In this document: one piece after another, positions 1 through 8,428 of the stretch
How the letters are laid out: the number at the start of each line of letters is the position of its first letter
Position numbering within the stretch: the first letter of the stretch is position 1
NCBI GenBank assembly: GCA_910577105.1
Contig: CAJTMB010000008.1
Location: 1-64,000 of the forward strand
Source: an uncultured Lachnospiraceae bacterium
GTDB lineage: Bacteria; Bacillota; Clostridia; Lachnospirales; Lachnospiraceae
Direction of reading: 5' to 3'
DNA length: 64,000 bases
The notes under the pieces: model-generated
Database searches by the model: none
The model's input: the letters and a program-made list of their open reading frames with translations, nothing else
What the model was told of the DNA's origin: nothing
Position numbers and translations under genes: made by a program

Positions 1-69
1 CAGGTCACAGGTGCAGTCTGCCTATTACTTTCCGACAATAAGTTTACCCTATCAAGGAAAACGAAAAGA

Positions 70-98
70 TTGAAAAAGAAGGGTGGTTTTGATATAAT
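70..98 (+). promoter_or_regulatory. Sigma-A-type promoter for neuA operon
   Basis: TTGAAA at 70-75 and TATAAT at 93-98 are separated by exactly 17 bp, a near-consensus housekeeping promoter. It lies about 85 bp upstream of the NeuA-like gene. The rest of positions 1-181 shows no gene. Confidence 0.7.
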
Positions 99-181
99 GG
101 CAAAAATGGCAGACGGCTTGGATTTTACGGCGAAGGGCATTGTCTGACGAGAATATTTTGGGGTAAGGAGCAGGAAGCTTT

Positions 182-955
182 ATGAATATTTTGTTTACCA
201 TCTGTGCAAGGGCGGGTTCGAAAGGCGTAAAGAGTAAAAATATAAGGATGTTTGCCGGGTATCCGCTTGTCTGCTACACTTTGGCGGCATACTCCCTTTT
301 TATCGAAAAGCATGGAGAAGAGTACGGTGAAATCCGTCTGGCAGTCAATACAGACAGCGAAAAGCTGTTGGAACAGATAAATCAGACGCAGACGGCTTAC
401 ACATATATACCGAGAAAAGAGACTCTTTCAGGTGATACGGTGGCTAAAATCGATGTAATCCGTGATACCTTATTGCGGATGGAGGAAAAAGAAGGCATCC
501 GTTTTGATATTGTACTGGATTTGGATTTGACTTCTCCGCTGCGCACGGTAAAGGATATAAAAGGCACCCTTGAGGCGGTGTTAGGGAGTAAGGAGGCAGA
601 CATTTCTTTCAGCGTAACAGAGTCGAGAAGGTCGCCTTATTTTAATATGGTCTGCAAAAAGGAAAACGGATTTTATAACACGGTTCTACCGGGAAATTTT
701 GCGGCAAGGCAGCAGGTACCTGCATGTTTTGACATGAACGCTTCCATCTATGCATATAAGAGGGAGTATTTGCTTTCAGGGCGCACAGGGGAGAGAAATG
801 CCGTTATCTGGCGGATGCAGGACACGGCAGTTCTGGATATCGACAGCGAGGAGGATTATGAACTGTTAGAGCTGCTGGAGGATTATTATACAAAAAAGGA
901 ACCGGCTTTGATGGAGGTTAGAAATTACCGGGGAAAGCAGGGGGAAGGCAAATGA
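182..955 (+). CDS. neuA: Acylneuraminate cytidylyltransferase-like (CMP-sugar synthetase)
   Basis: Predicted cytoplasmic enzyme that activates a nonulosonic acid (sialic, legionaminic, pseudaminic or related) with CTP to give a CMP-sugar. Visible motifs are the nucleotide-binding loop RAGSKG at residues 10-15, KNIR at about 19-22, and LDLTSPLR at about 114-121, which corresponds to the LQPTSPLR-type motif of the NeuA family. The length of 257 aa suits a single-domain family member. Purine-rich AAGGAG (165-170) and AGGAAG (172-177) precede the ATG. The stop overlaps the next start by 4 bp (ATGA), so it is translationally coupled to the GtrII-like protein. No neuB or neuC is present, so the substrate sugar cannot be named; family assignment is firm, substrate is not. 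Confidence 0.8.
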   Translation: MNILFTICARAGSKGVKSKNIRMFAGYPLVCYTLAAYSLFIEKHGEEYGEIRLAVNTDSEKLLEQINQTQTAYTYIPRKETLSGDTVAKIDVIRDTLLRMEEKEGIRFDIVLDLDLTSPLRTVKDIKGTLEAVLGSKEADISFSVTESRRSPYFNMVCKKENGFYNTVLPGNFAARQQVPACFDMNASIYAYKREYLLSGRTGERNAVIWRMQDTAVLDIDSEEDYELLELLEDYYTKKEPALMEVRNYRGKQGEGK

Positions 956-2571
956 ACAAAAAATCGGTATGTCACTATTTTTCCAAAACTCCGGAAGAAG
1001 CGGCCAGGGAGTTATATAAGAAGATTCCGCCCAATATGGTCAGCGTATTTTGGGCTACCTTCGTATTCGGCATTCTGACGCATATATATATTTTTACGAA
1101 TACGCTTGTAAACCAGGACTCTGCCATATTTTTAATCAGCGATAAGGATATCATGTTGTCGGGACGATGGTTTATCAGGGAGGCGTCTTCCCTGAGCGGT
1201 ATTTTCCAACTGCCGGTGGTGATTGGGATATTATCGGTTGTTCTCATTAGTCTTAGCGCTGCTTTTACGGTTTATATACTGAGAATCAAAAAGAAATTAT
1301 TCGGATGTCTGATAGGAATGGTAATGGTATCCGTTCCCATCATTGCAGGAATTTTTTCGTTTATGTTTACGGCGGATGCATACGCGATATCCCTTTTTTT
1401 GTCGGTTCTGTGTGTTTTTTTTGCACAGAAAAAAGGTTGGAAAAACAGTGTTCTGGCGGCGGTAGCTTTGATGTTTTCTGTTGCAATTTATCAGGCATAC
1501 TGCCAGTATGCGCTTACTTTGTTTGTATTGCTTGTTTTGATAGAGGTATTGGATTATGAAAAAAAACCACAGCAGGTGTTGAAAGAAGGGGTAAAATATT
1601 GTGCTGTTTTTGCAGGGGGACTGATGGCATACAGGCTTGTTTTGGCAGTTATGTTCAGCATTAAGAAAGTAGATTCCTCTTTTGCATCCCTGACCATGGC
1701 AGATGACTTTGTTAACAGAATCCGAACGGTATTTTCCCTGTTCCGGAGAAATATGGTTGAATTTCGGGGAATTTACGGGTATGAGGCTGTTAAGTATATT
1801 TATATTTTGTTTATCCTGTCAAGCATATGTTTTATTGTGGGATATATAGGAAAGCAGCCAAAAGGTAACCGATTTTTTCGTTTATGTATGGCGGGAGCGC
1901 TGTTCTGCTGCATTCCTGTTGCACAGAATATCCTGGTTATTGTAACGGATACCCGTGTGCATAATCTGACAAGGTATGCGTTTGTCCTAAGCGTCATATT
2001 AATCGTGAAACTGATTGATATGTTGGAAATATCCCCGCGGAAAAATTGGTATACATGGGCGCTTTGCCTGGGATTTGCCATTGTACTGTGGTGTAATTTT
2101 CTTTTTACAAATGAGTGTTATTTGAGTTTGCAGTTGACGAATGAAACCTCATATGCACTGGCAAACCGTATTGTAGACAGAATAGAAACCACTGCCGGAT
2201 GGGAGGAGGATATGCCGGTTCTGATAGTGGGTAACTATGACGCGGCGCTGGACGACGGCAATCTTTGCGATACCAAGCCTATCCTGCATTCCAGGATAGA
2301 AGACGTGATGGGGATTGTCAGGCTGGATTATGTGTACTACAGGCCGTATATTCTGTATGCATATATCAATGATTATATCGGAAAGCCCTTGGTGAAGGTT
2401 ACGGAAGAAGAGTTGGAAAGAATACAAAAAACCGGAGAAGTGGAAAGTATGGGTAATTTTCCGGCCGAAGATTCTGTTAAAGTGATAGACGGCGTTCTTG
2501 TGGTAAGATTGTATGAGCCTGACTGGTCACTGTTAAATATATTGAATGAAAGCAGCAATTTTGTCCGGTAA
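952..2571 (+). CDS. GtrII-type membrane glycosyltransferase
   Basis: Polytopic membrane protein of 539 aa, with roughly ten or more hydrophobic segments starting at about residue 28. The segment NQDSAIFLISDK followed by GRWFIRE and the overall architecture resemble the glucosyltransferase GtrII family, GT-C-like enzymes that move a sugar from a polyprenyl-phosphate carrier to a glycan on the outer face of the membrane. The C-terminal 100 or so residues are hydrophilic and probably extracellular. It overlaps neuA by 4 bp. The matching carrier-loading enzyme (GtrB-like) is encoded convergently at 3314-4264. Acceptor and donor sugar are unknown. Confidence 0.65.
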   Translation: MNKKSVCHYFSKTPEEAARELYKKIPPNMVSVFWATFVFGILTHIYIFTNTLVNQDSAIFLISDKDIMLSGRWFIREASSLSGIFQLPVVIGILSVVLISLSAAFTVYILRIKKKLFGCLIGMVMVSVPIIAGIFSFMFTADAYAISLFLSVLCVFFAQKKGWKNSVLAAVALMFSVAIYQAYCQYALTLFVLLVLIEVLDYEKKPQQVLKEGVKYCAVFAGGLMAYRLVLAVMFSIKKVDSSFASLTMADDFVNRIRTVFSLFRRNMVEFRGIYGYEAVKYIYILFILSSICFIVGYIGKQPKGNRFFRLCMAGALFCCIPVAQNILVIVTDTRVHNLTRYAFVLSVILIVKLIDMLEISPRKNWYTWALCLGFAIVLWCNFLFTNECYLSLQLTNETSYALANRIVDRIETTAGWEEDMPVLIVGNYDAALDDGNLCDTKPILHSRIEDVMGIVRLDYVYYRPYILYAYINDYIGKPLVKVTEEELERIQKTGEVESMGNFPAEDSVKVIDGVLVVRLYEPDWSLLNILNESSNFVR

Positions 2572-2572
2572 G

Positions 2573-2608
2573 TTATCCATTGATACCCAAAGCGGTATCA
2601 ATGGATAA
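2573..2608. terminator. Bidirectional rho-independent terminator
   Basis: A perfect 15-bp inverted repeat (2573-2587 with 2594-2608, 6-nt loop CAAAGC) lies between convergent genes. On the plus strand it is followed by a run of five T. The repeat overlaps the stop codon and last codons of the minus-strand methyltransferase. Confidence 0.85.
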
Positions 2609-3311
2609 CAGGGTTTTTGCATAAATAATGGCGGTAAAAGGATAAATTTTTTCCGAGACCGAGCATGGAACATTTGATGTCTTTATAATAATATCTGAGC
2701 AAAGCCTCGATTTCGTCTGCCGTGTTGATATGTTCATAACGCATCAGTACTTCATAATCCAGATGAAAACGTCGCCGGAACTCACGGCCGGTGGTATTTT
2801 GGTATGCAAATTTCCAAAGGAAACGTCCTTCGTTGGGGATGGATATGGATAATATACCGGAAGGCTTTAACAAACGTTGTGTATTTTCCAAAACCTCCGG
2901 CAGATTACAAATATGCTCAAAACATGCTATGGAGGTGATACGGTCATATTTTTGCGTTAACGGTATTTCTGATATGTCGGCATAAATATTTCGGACTCTG
3001 TCCAGATTTGCAGAGTCTTTGAATAACGCAGCATACGGCTCCACGATGTCGTATGTTGAACCGGTAGGCTCATACTGCAATTGATTTAAAGTGCCTGCTC
3101 CGATTTCCAATGTAGATAAGCCTTCTTTGGCGGATTTTGCAACTTTTCTGTGCAGCCATTTCTCTAATTTGCTTGACATGGAAGAAGCCGTTGTTTTTCC
3201 GGAACGGTTCTCTTTATAATGCTGGTCGTATATGGCGGCATATTCTTCCGGGAGCGGATTTCTCGTGCGGGGATATGATTTGATTAACTCTAATGTATAA
3301 TTGGTATCCAT
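2598..3311 (-). CDS. Class I SAM-dependent methyltransferase
   Basis: A 237-aa cytoplasmic protein with SAM-binding motif LEIGAGT at residues 68-74, an acidic motif (YDIVEPYAAL) at about 85-94, and a motif FEHICNLPEVLENTQRLLKPSG typical of class I enzymes with a Rossmann fold, including the LLKPSGIL post-motif. It most resembles methyltransferase domains found in cell-surface glycan loci. It starts 2 bp after the stop of the GT2 gene at 3314-4264 and is surely co-transcribed with it; GAGGAGG upstream serves as RBS. The target is unknown, perhaps a sugar hydroxyl or a lipid-linked intermediate. Confidence 0.7.
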   Translation of the reverse strand: MDTNYTLELIKSYPRTRNPLPEEYAAIYDQHYKENRSGKTTASSMSSKLEKWLHRKVAKSAKEGLSTLEIGAGTLNQLQYEPTGSTYDIVEPYAALFKDSANLDRVRNIYADISEIPLTQKYDRITSIACFEHICNLPEVLENTQRLLKPSGILSISIPNEGRFLWKFAYQNTTGREFRRRFHLDYEVLMRYEHINTADEIEALLRYYYKDIKCSMLGLGKNLSFYRHYLCKNPVIH

Positions 3312-3313
3312 GG

Positions 3314-4264
3314 TTATTTGGCCTCCTCTTTGGATATCTTTGCCTCTGTTTCGTTTTCTATTTTATTCTCTATAATATATCTGGGGCGTGCCTTGACTTC
3401 TTCAAATATTTTGGAAATATAATACCCTATAATGCCGATGGCTAACATCATGATACTGCCTGTCAGAAGAATCAGGATGATAACGGTGGAAAACCCTTCC
3501 ACGGCATTATTAACCAGGAACATGACTAACGTATATATGGAAAAAATAATTGCAAAAATAAGATACAGTATACCGGCAAATGTAACCAGCCACAATGGGG
3601 CTGATGAAAAAGAAGTAATGTTGTTGACGGCATATTTGATTAAAGAGCCAAAGGACCATTTTGAGGTTCCCTGTTGCCTTTCGTGCACATCAAATTCCAG
3701 ACGTGTTGATTTGTAACCGACCCAGGAGGAAATGCCTCTGAAAAAGATTTGCTTTTCCGGCATTTTCAGAATGGTATTTACAACTTCACGGTCAAGTAAT
3801 CGAAAATCCGACGCATTTTGCATATCCAGTCCGACAGCCCGGCTGATGATGTTATAAAACACTTTGGCGGAAAAACGGTGAAGAATGCTTTCGTGTCCAC
3901 GCGATGTTTTTACACCTTCCACTACCTTATAGCCTTGCTTCCAAAGCTCATGCATTTCAATGATTTTTTCGGGAGGGAACTGTAAATCCGCGTCAATAAT
4001 AACGCAGGCGTCACCCTTGGCGTACGCCAGTCCGGCCAGCATGGCAGATTCTTTTCCGAAGTTTCTTGAAAATGAAACTGCCCGTATATGTGGATTGTTG
4101 GAAGACAAAGAAGTAATTATTTCCCAGGAATCATCTTTGGACCCGTCGTCGACAAAGACAAGCTCATATTCTATGGAAGCCTTATCCAGAAGGTCTGAAA
4201 TGGCAGCAATTGTAATGGGAAGCATTTTTTCTTCATTGTATACAGGAATAATAATTGACAGCAT
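3314..4264 (-). CDS. GtrB/DPM1-like polyprenyl-phosphate glycosyltransferase (GT2)
   Basis: A 316-aa GT2 enzyme with a two-helix membrane tail. Visible are the N-terminal SIIIPVYNEE, DDGS at residues 39-42, the metal-binding DAD at 91-93 followed by LQFPPE, and two C-terminal hydrophobic segments at about 225-250 and 257-283. This layout is that of bactoprenol glucosyltransferases (GtrB, YfdH) and dolichol-phosphate mannose synthase, which load one sugar onto undecaprenyl phosphate. It is the likely donor maker for a GtrII/GT-C partner such as 952-2571 or 4459-6486. The last residues are Glu/Lys rich. It leads a two-gene operon with the methyltransferase; a TATAAT-like element on the minus strand (plus coordinates 4306-4311) is a plausible -10. 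Confidence 0.85.
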   Translation of the reverse strand: MLSIIIPVYNEEKMLPITIAAISDLLDKASIEYELVFVDDGSKDDSWEIITSLSSNNPHIRAVSFSRNFGKESAMLAGLAYAKGDACVIIDADLQFPPEKIIEMHELWKQGYKVVEGVKTSRGHESILHRFSAKVFYNIISRAVGLDMQNASDFRLLDREVVNTILKMPEKQIFFRGISSWVGYKSTRLEFDVHERQQGTSKWSFGSLIKYAVNNITSFSSAPLWLVTFAGILYLIFAIIFSIYTLVMFLVNNAVEGFSTVIILILLTGSIMMLAIGIIGYYISKIFEEVKARPRYIIENKIENETEAKISKEEAK

Positions 4265-4384
4265 TTGTATAGTTCTCTATTCTTTCTTATCGATTCATGA
4301 TGTTAATTATACAATAAAAATTTCCACTATTCTACTAAATTATTTAGAGAAAACGGGATGTGTGTGAGAAATTTCAAATTTCCT

Positions 4385-4413
4385 GTTACACTTGTAAGGA
4401 ATTGATGTATAAT
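4385..4413 (+). promoter_or_regulatory. Promoter for the 4459-19089 operon
   Basis: GTTACA (4385-4390) and TATAAT (4408-4413) are spaced 17 bp apart in the divergent intergenic region 4265-4458. AGGGG ahead of ATG 4459 is the RBS. Confidence 0.6.
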
Positions 4414-4458
4414 TGAACGAGACGGATTCTGGGCATGGAAGGGCTGTAGGGGTTTGAA

Positions 4459-6486
4459 ATGAAAAAGAGTAGGTTTAACAGGATTGTATATATATGGATT
4501 TTGCTGTTGGCTCTTTTTACCGGCATGACAACGGTTTTGGGCAGCGCATCCTGGGTTGCGGGGCTGGTTTTCTTTCTTTTCCAGAATCTTTTTATTCTCG
4601 TCCCGGGCGCCGGTGTGCTGGCGGTTCTGGGGCTCAAACCGATTTCTAAACTGGAACTGGTTTCTTTCAGCTATGGCATAGGATATGCCGTCAATATTAT
4701 CACATATTATCTGGTTATGCTGTCGGGAATAAAGGCGTATGCAGTCTGGGTGCTGAGTCTGGAAACCCTGCTGGCAGCAGTGGTTTTACACAAAAAAAAG
4801 GATTGCCTGCCGGCACCGGAAGAGGATGCGGCAGGCAATATTATCTGTGGCGTCATGCTTTGCATTTTTTTTCTGTGCAGGTTTTTCTTATATTTTGGGG
4901 TTAATAAGATACCGTCTGCGGGGGAGTCAAATTTTTATACGGCAGATTTGATGTACTATATAGGCAATTCTGTGGAAATGGCTAAGGAATGTCCGCCTAT
5001 GGACTTCAGATGGCATATACAGCCTTATAAATACCATTTATTCGGAAGCGCGCAGATGGCCCTGCTGCAGATGACAGTGAAAATCCCCATGGTAATATTG
5101 GAATTTTCCTATGGGTTCATACAGCCCTGTATTCTGCTGGTGTTCAGCACCTACAGTTTACTGAAGCGTCTGGGGCTTAAAAAAGTGTTTTGTGCGTTGG
5201 GTTTGTTTGCCGCACTTTTTATGACAGGCTGGGAAGAGGGAACTATTTGCAGTTATATGGCGCATATTCTCATTGTGCCGTTTGGTCTTGACATTGGTCT
5301 TGCCTACATGATTTTATCCGTATTGTTTTATATTCTGTATCTCAGGGAGAAGAATACAAACGGCGGCATTTTACTGGCGCTGCTGCTGTTTATGGCAACA
5401 TGCACCGGAGCAAAGGGTCCGTTCGGAGTGGTGTTTACGGGGGCAGTCGGCATTGACTGCGCATATAGGTTTTGTGTGAAACGTGCATATAAGCAGACAC
5501 TGGCAGTGGGGCTTGGCGTGCTGGGCATATTCCTTCTGGTCTTTTTTGGTGTTATCAGCGAAGGGTTTAATACGGTAAACGGAGCAAACAGCCTGGACAT
5601 AACGCTGCTTGGCATCGTGCTGGACAGCAGGGCAGGCGGGGCCGTACTCCGCCGCCTGCCGGCATCGCTGCCGCAAGGCATCCGGTACGGAATTGCGGCG
5701 GTTTCGTACCTTATAATGGCGATTCCCGGATTAGGGATGCTGCCTGTGGCAATCTTTGCGGCCAGGAAAAAAATAAACAAGGATGTGCTGGAAAAAAACC
5801 TTATTTTTGTGTATATTATTGTGGTAGGAGTTTTTTTGGGATTTCTTACCAGCCAAAGCGGATATTCCCAGATGTATTTTCTGCTTGCCGTGATTCCCTT
5901 TGTGGCGGTGCTTTTGGCGAAAGTTTTGTCGGGTATGGAAGGCAGGCTTAAAAATCTGATAGCAGTGGGGACTGCGGCAGTGATTCTTTTGCTTGGCATA
6001 CGTGGGTACAAGCAATATCAGGACTATTATGAAACCGGACTGGATAATCTGACGAAGGGATTGGGAACAGGATGGCAGACAGAGCAGCCTAATCTGGTGA
6101 CCTATGAGGAATATGAAGCATATGAGTGGATTCGTAAAAATACGGAAGAAAACAGTCTTCTGGTTTCCAACGTGATGCTTCGGCCCAACCACGGACGTTC
6201 CTTTGTTACGGGCGCGTTTTCGGAAAGGCATTTGTGGCTGGAGGGATGGGAATACGGTTATGCAGTGAGGACTGCTGATGAAGTCTCACGCCAGCAGGAC
6301 ATAACGGCCCGCGCCATGGAAAATGATGCCGTGGCAATAGGGACGCTTGTAAATGAAGGAGTGGATTATCTTGTGCAAATCAAGCAGATTTCCCCCGGCT
6401 TTAGGCTGGGTGCACAGTTTGGATGTCCGGTATTTGAAAATAATGGGGTGTGCATTTATCAATTATCTGGTATAGTATACAGGTAG
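4459..6486 (+). CDS. GT-C-like polytopic membrane glycosyltransferase
   Basis: A 675-aa protein with about 12 hydrophobic segments through residue 520, then a soluble C-terminal domain of about 150 aa. The first large loop carries acidic and aromatic residues (GESNFYTADLMYY, then MDFRWHIQPYKYHLFG), the place where GT-C enzymes keep their catalytic acids. The C-terminal part has YEAYEWIRKNTEENSLLVSN, a pattern common in GT39/ArnT-like and related membrane proteins. The likely role is transfer of a lipid-carried sugar on the outer membrane face. First gene of the long operon; only 24 bp to the next gene. No specific family name can be given from motifs alone. Confidence 0.55.
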   Translation: MKKSRFNRIVYIWILLLALFTGMTTVLGSASWVAGLVFFLFQNLFILVPGAGVLAVLGLKPISKLELVSFSYGIGYAVNIITYYLVMLSGIKAYAVWVLSLETLLAAVVLHKKKDCLPAPEEDAAGNIICGVMLCIFFLCRFFLYFGVNKIPSAGESNFYTADLMYYIGNSVEMAKECPPMDFRWHIQPYKYHLFGSAQMALLQMTVKIPMVILEFSYGFIQPCILLVFSTYSLLKRLGLKKVFCALGLFAALFMTGWEEGTICSYMAHILIVPFGLDIGLAYMILSVLFYILYLREKNTNGGILLALLLFMATCTGAKGPFGVVFTGAVGIDCAYRFCVKRAYKQTLAVGLGVLGIFLLVFFGVISEGFNTVNGANSLDITLLGIVLDSRAGGAVLRRLPASLPQGIRYGIAAVSYLIMAIPGLGMLPVAIFAARKKINKDVLEKNLIFVYIIVVGVFLGFLTSQSGYSQMYFLLAVIPFVAVLLAKVLSGMEGRLKNLIAVGTAAVILLLGIRGYKQYQDYYETGLDNLTKGLGTGWQTEQPNLVTYEEYEAYEWIRKNTEENSLLVSNVMLRPNHGRSFVTGAFSERHLWLEGWEYGYAVRTADEVSRQQDITARAMENDAVAIGTLVNEGVDYLVQIKQISPGFRLGAQFGCPVFENNGVCIYQLSGIVYR

Positions 6487-6510
6487 TATGTTTTTGAAAG
6501 AAGAGGGAAG

Positions 6511-7611
6511 ATGCGTAAAATAGTATTTCATCTAAACTGCCTGGAGCAGGGCGGCGCCGAGCGGGTTGTCACGACGCTGGCAAATTATCTGGTAAATGAC
6601 GGCTATGAAGTCTGGATTGCAACGGAATGGGTTGCCGAAAATGAGTTTGCCATAGACGAACGAATCAGGCGGGTTCATGTGGGTCTGACAGAAAAGCAGG
6701 AAAAAAAGTCAAGAAAGACACAGTTTTTTTGCAGAGTCGGCAATCTGCGTAAATTTTTAAAAAGGGAAAGGCCCGACATTGTGATTGCATTTGCACAAAA
6801 AGCCAATTACCGGGCGCTGATGGCGACGTTTTTTACCAAAATTCCGGTTATTGTATCGGTGCGTACCGACCCTTATCTGCATTATTGCGCTAAGAGTGAT
6901 AAGCTGTTGATTCCCTTGCTTTTTACAAGGGCGGCGGGAAATGTTTTCCAGACGGAAGGGGCAAAAAGCTTTTTTGCGCCGGGCATACAACAAAAGTCCA
7001 GAATTATTTTGAATCCCATCAACGACAAATATATCGGCTGCAAAGAACCGGTTCTGAGACGGAAAGCCGTGGTGCAGTCCGGAAGGCTGGTAGACTTCAA
7101 GAACCAGCTGATGCTGATAGACGCCTTTGTGAAAGTGCACGCAAGGCATCCGGACTATAAGCTGGAAATCTACGGGGGGGATTCCGGGGACGGAACGAAA
7201 GAACTGCTTGAAGAGAGTATTGCCGGAAATCAGGCAAAAGATTATGTGACGTTAATGGGAGCCAGCGACAGGCTGGAAGAGCAGCTTGCGGATGCAGCTT
7301 TGTTTGCTTTTTCTTCCGATTGGGAAGGACTTCCCAACGCCTTGATGGAGGCCATGGCTTTAGGGCTTCCCATTGTGGCAACGGATTGTCCGTGCGGTGG
7401 TCCCGCGACGCTGATGCAGGATGGCGTCAACGGGCTTTTGGTGCCGATTAAGGACGCGGACGCCATGGCGGACGGCATATGCAGGCTGATTGAGGATAGC
7501 CAACTGGCCAAGCGGCTGGGCGCGGAAGCGAAAAAAATCAGTGAAATTGCAAACACCAAGGCAATTTGCAGGCAGTGGAAGGATTATATTGAGGAATTGT
7601 GCAAAAAATAA
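6511..7611 (+). CDS. GT4 family glycosyltransferase (copy 1)
   Basis: A 366-aa GT-B fold retaining glycosyltransferase. The N-terminus has the acceptor-side signature LEQGGAERVV at about residues 11-20. The C-terminal donor domain has SDWEGLPNALMEAMALG, with the EX7E pair at about E272 and E280, followed by TDCPCGGP, typical of GT4. It should act at the cytoplasmic face, adding a sugar from a nucleotide donor. It is paralogous to 10325-11437; both sit upstream of an AsnB-like gene, which suggests duplication of a GT4-AsnB unit. RBS AGAGGGAAG. Confidence 0.85.
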   Translation: MRKIVFHLNCLEQGGAERVVTTLANYLVNDGYEVWIATEWVAENEFAIDERIRRVHVGLTEKQEKKSRKTQFFCRVGNLRKFLKRERPDIVIAFAQKANYRALMATFFTKIPVIVSVRTDPYLHYCAKSDKLLIPLLFTRAAGNVFQTEGAKSFFAPGIQQKSRIILNPINDKYIGCKEPVLRRKAVVQSGRLVDFKNQLMLIDAFVKVHARHPDYKLEIYGGDSGDGTKELLEESIAGNQAKDYVTLMGASDRLEEQLADAALFAFSSDWEGLPNALMEAMALGLPIVATDCPCGGPATLMQDGVNGLLVPIKDADAMADGICRLIEDSQLAKRLGAEAKKISEIANTKAICRQWKDYIEELCKK

Positions 7612-7648
7612 CGTGAAAAGTACTTCTAGTTAGAGTGAGGAGGAAAAG

Positions 7649-8413
7649 ATGTTTTCGTTTGAAGATTATCGCAAGATACTGAGGATTATCAAAAGCACCG
7701 GAAGACAGGCAGGGTATAAAGAAGCGATTGCAAGGGATAAGTTTATCATTATGCGCCATGATGTGGAGTACAGCGTGGAGAGAGCTTATGAGCTGGCCAG
7801 GGTGGAGGAAAGCATGGATTTTACTTCCACTTACTTTTTCCAGTGGACCAACAACTCTTACAACATCCTTTCCCGCAAAAATATGGAGATGGTAAAGGAT
7901 ATGCATGAGAGAGGCCATGTGATTGGCCTGCATTTTGCCTTAAACGGCATGACGGATATGCAGAGGGCCAGAGGACAGATAAAAAAGGAAATGGATATTT
8001 TGAGCGAAATGTTTGGCTTTCAGGTGGATACCTTTTCCGTACACAGGCCGTCTAAGGATATTCTCAGGGAAAACATCAAGCTGCCGGGTATCTTAAATGC
8101 TTATCAGGATGACTTTTTTACTTTTGCGGAAAATGTGACGGAGGAGACGCAGGTAGCGGTAAAGTATATGTCTGATGCAAACCATATCTGGCGTTACGGG
8201 TATCCTGATGAGAAGAACATTCTGTCTTTTGACAAGGTGCAGATTCTGACGCATCCTTTTGCATGGACCAAGGCGGGCTATGATAATTTTGAAAATTATA
8301 AGACTCTGGTAGCGGAAAAGACCAGGGAGGTTGTTGACAGCATCGACAATGAATGCAAGGATTTTGGGGAATACAGGGACTGGTTTTTGGAGCACGCGGT
8401 ATTGCAAGAGTAA
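7649..8413 (+). CDS. Polysaccharide deacetylase-fold protein, WbmS-like
   Basis: A 254-aa protein without signal peptide, so probably cytoplasmic. RHDVE at residues 36-40 matches the first metal-binding motif of carbohydrate esterase family 4, GHVIGLHF matches the region of motif 2, and SVHRPS is a further conserved-looking segment. This pattern resembles the WbmS branch of CE4 seen in O-antigen loci. The second His of the usual HxxxH is replaced (HFALN), so catalysis, if any, uses an altered metal site. It lies between a GT4 and an AsnB-like gene, with a strong GAGGAGG RBS. Role inferred: deacylation of, or another hydrolytic step on, a nucleotide- or lipid-linked amino sugar. Confidence 0.6.
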   Translation: MFSFEDYRKILRIIKSTGRQAGYKEAIARDKFIIMRHDVEYSVERAYELARVEESMDFTSTYFFQWTNNSYNILSRKNMEMVKDMHERGHVIGLHFALNGMTDMQRARGQIKKEMDILSEMFGFQVDTFSVHRPSKDILRENIKLPGILNAYQDDFFTFAENVTEETQVAVKYMSDANHIWRYGYPDEKNILSFDKVQILTHPFAWTKAGYDNFENYKTLVAEKTREVVDSIDNECKDFGEYRDWFLEHAVLQE

Positions 8414-8428
8414 AACTGGAGGACAGCT

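Noticed and set aside
5328..6011. Minus-strand open frame of about 227 codons inside the GT-C-like gene
   Set aside because: The plus-strand gene is continuous and has coherent membrane topology; the antisense product looks random.
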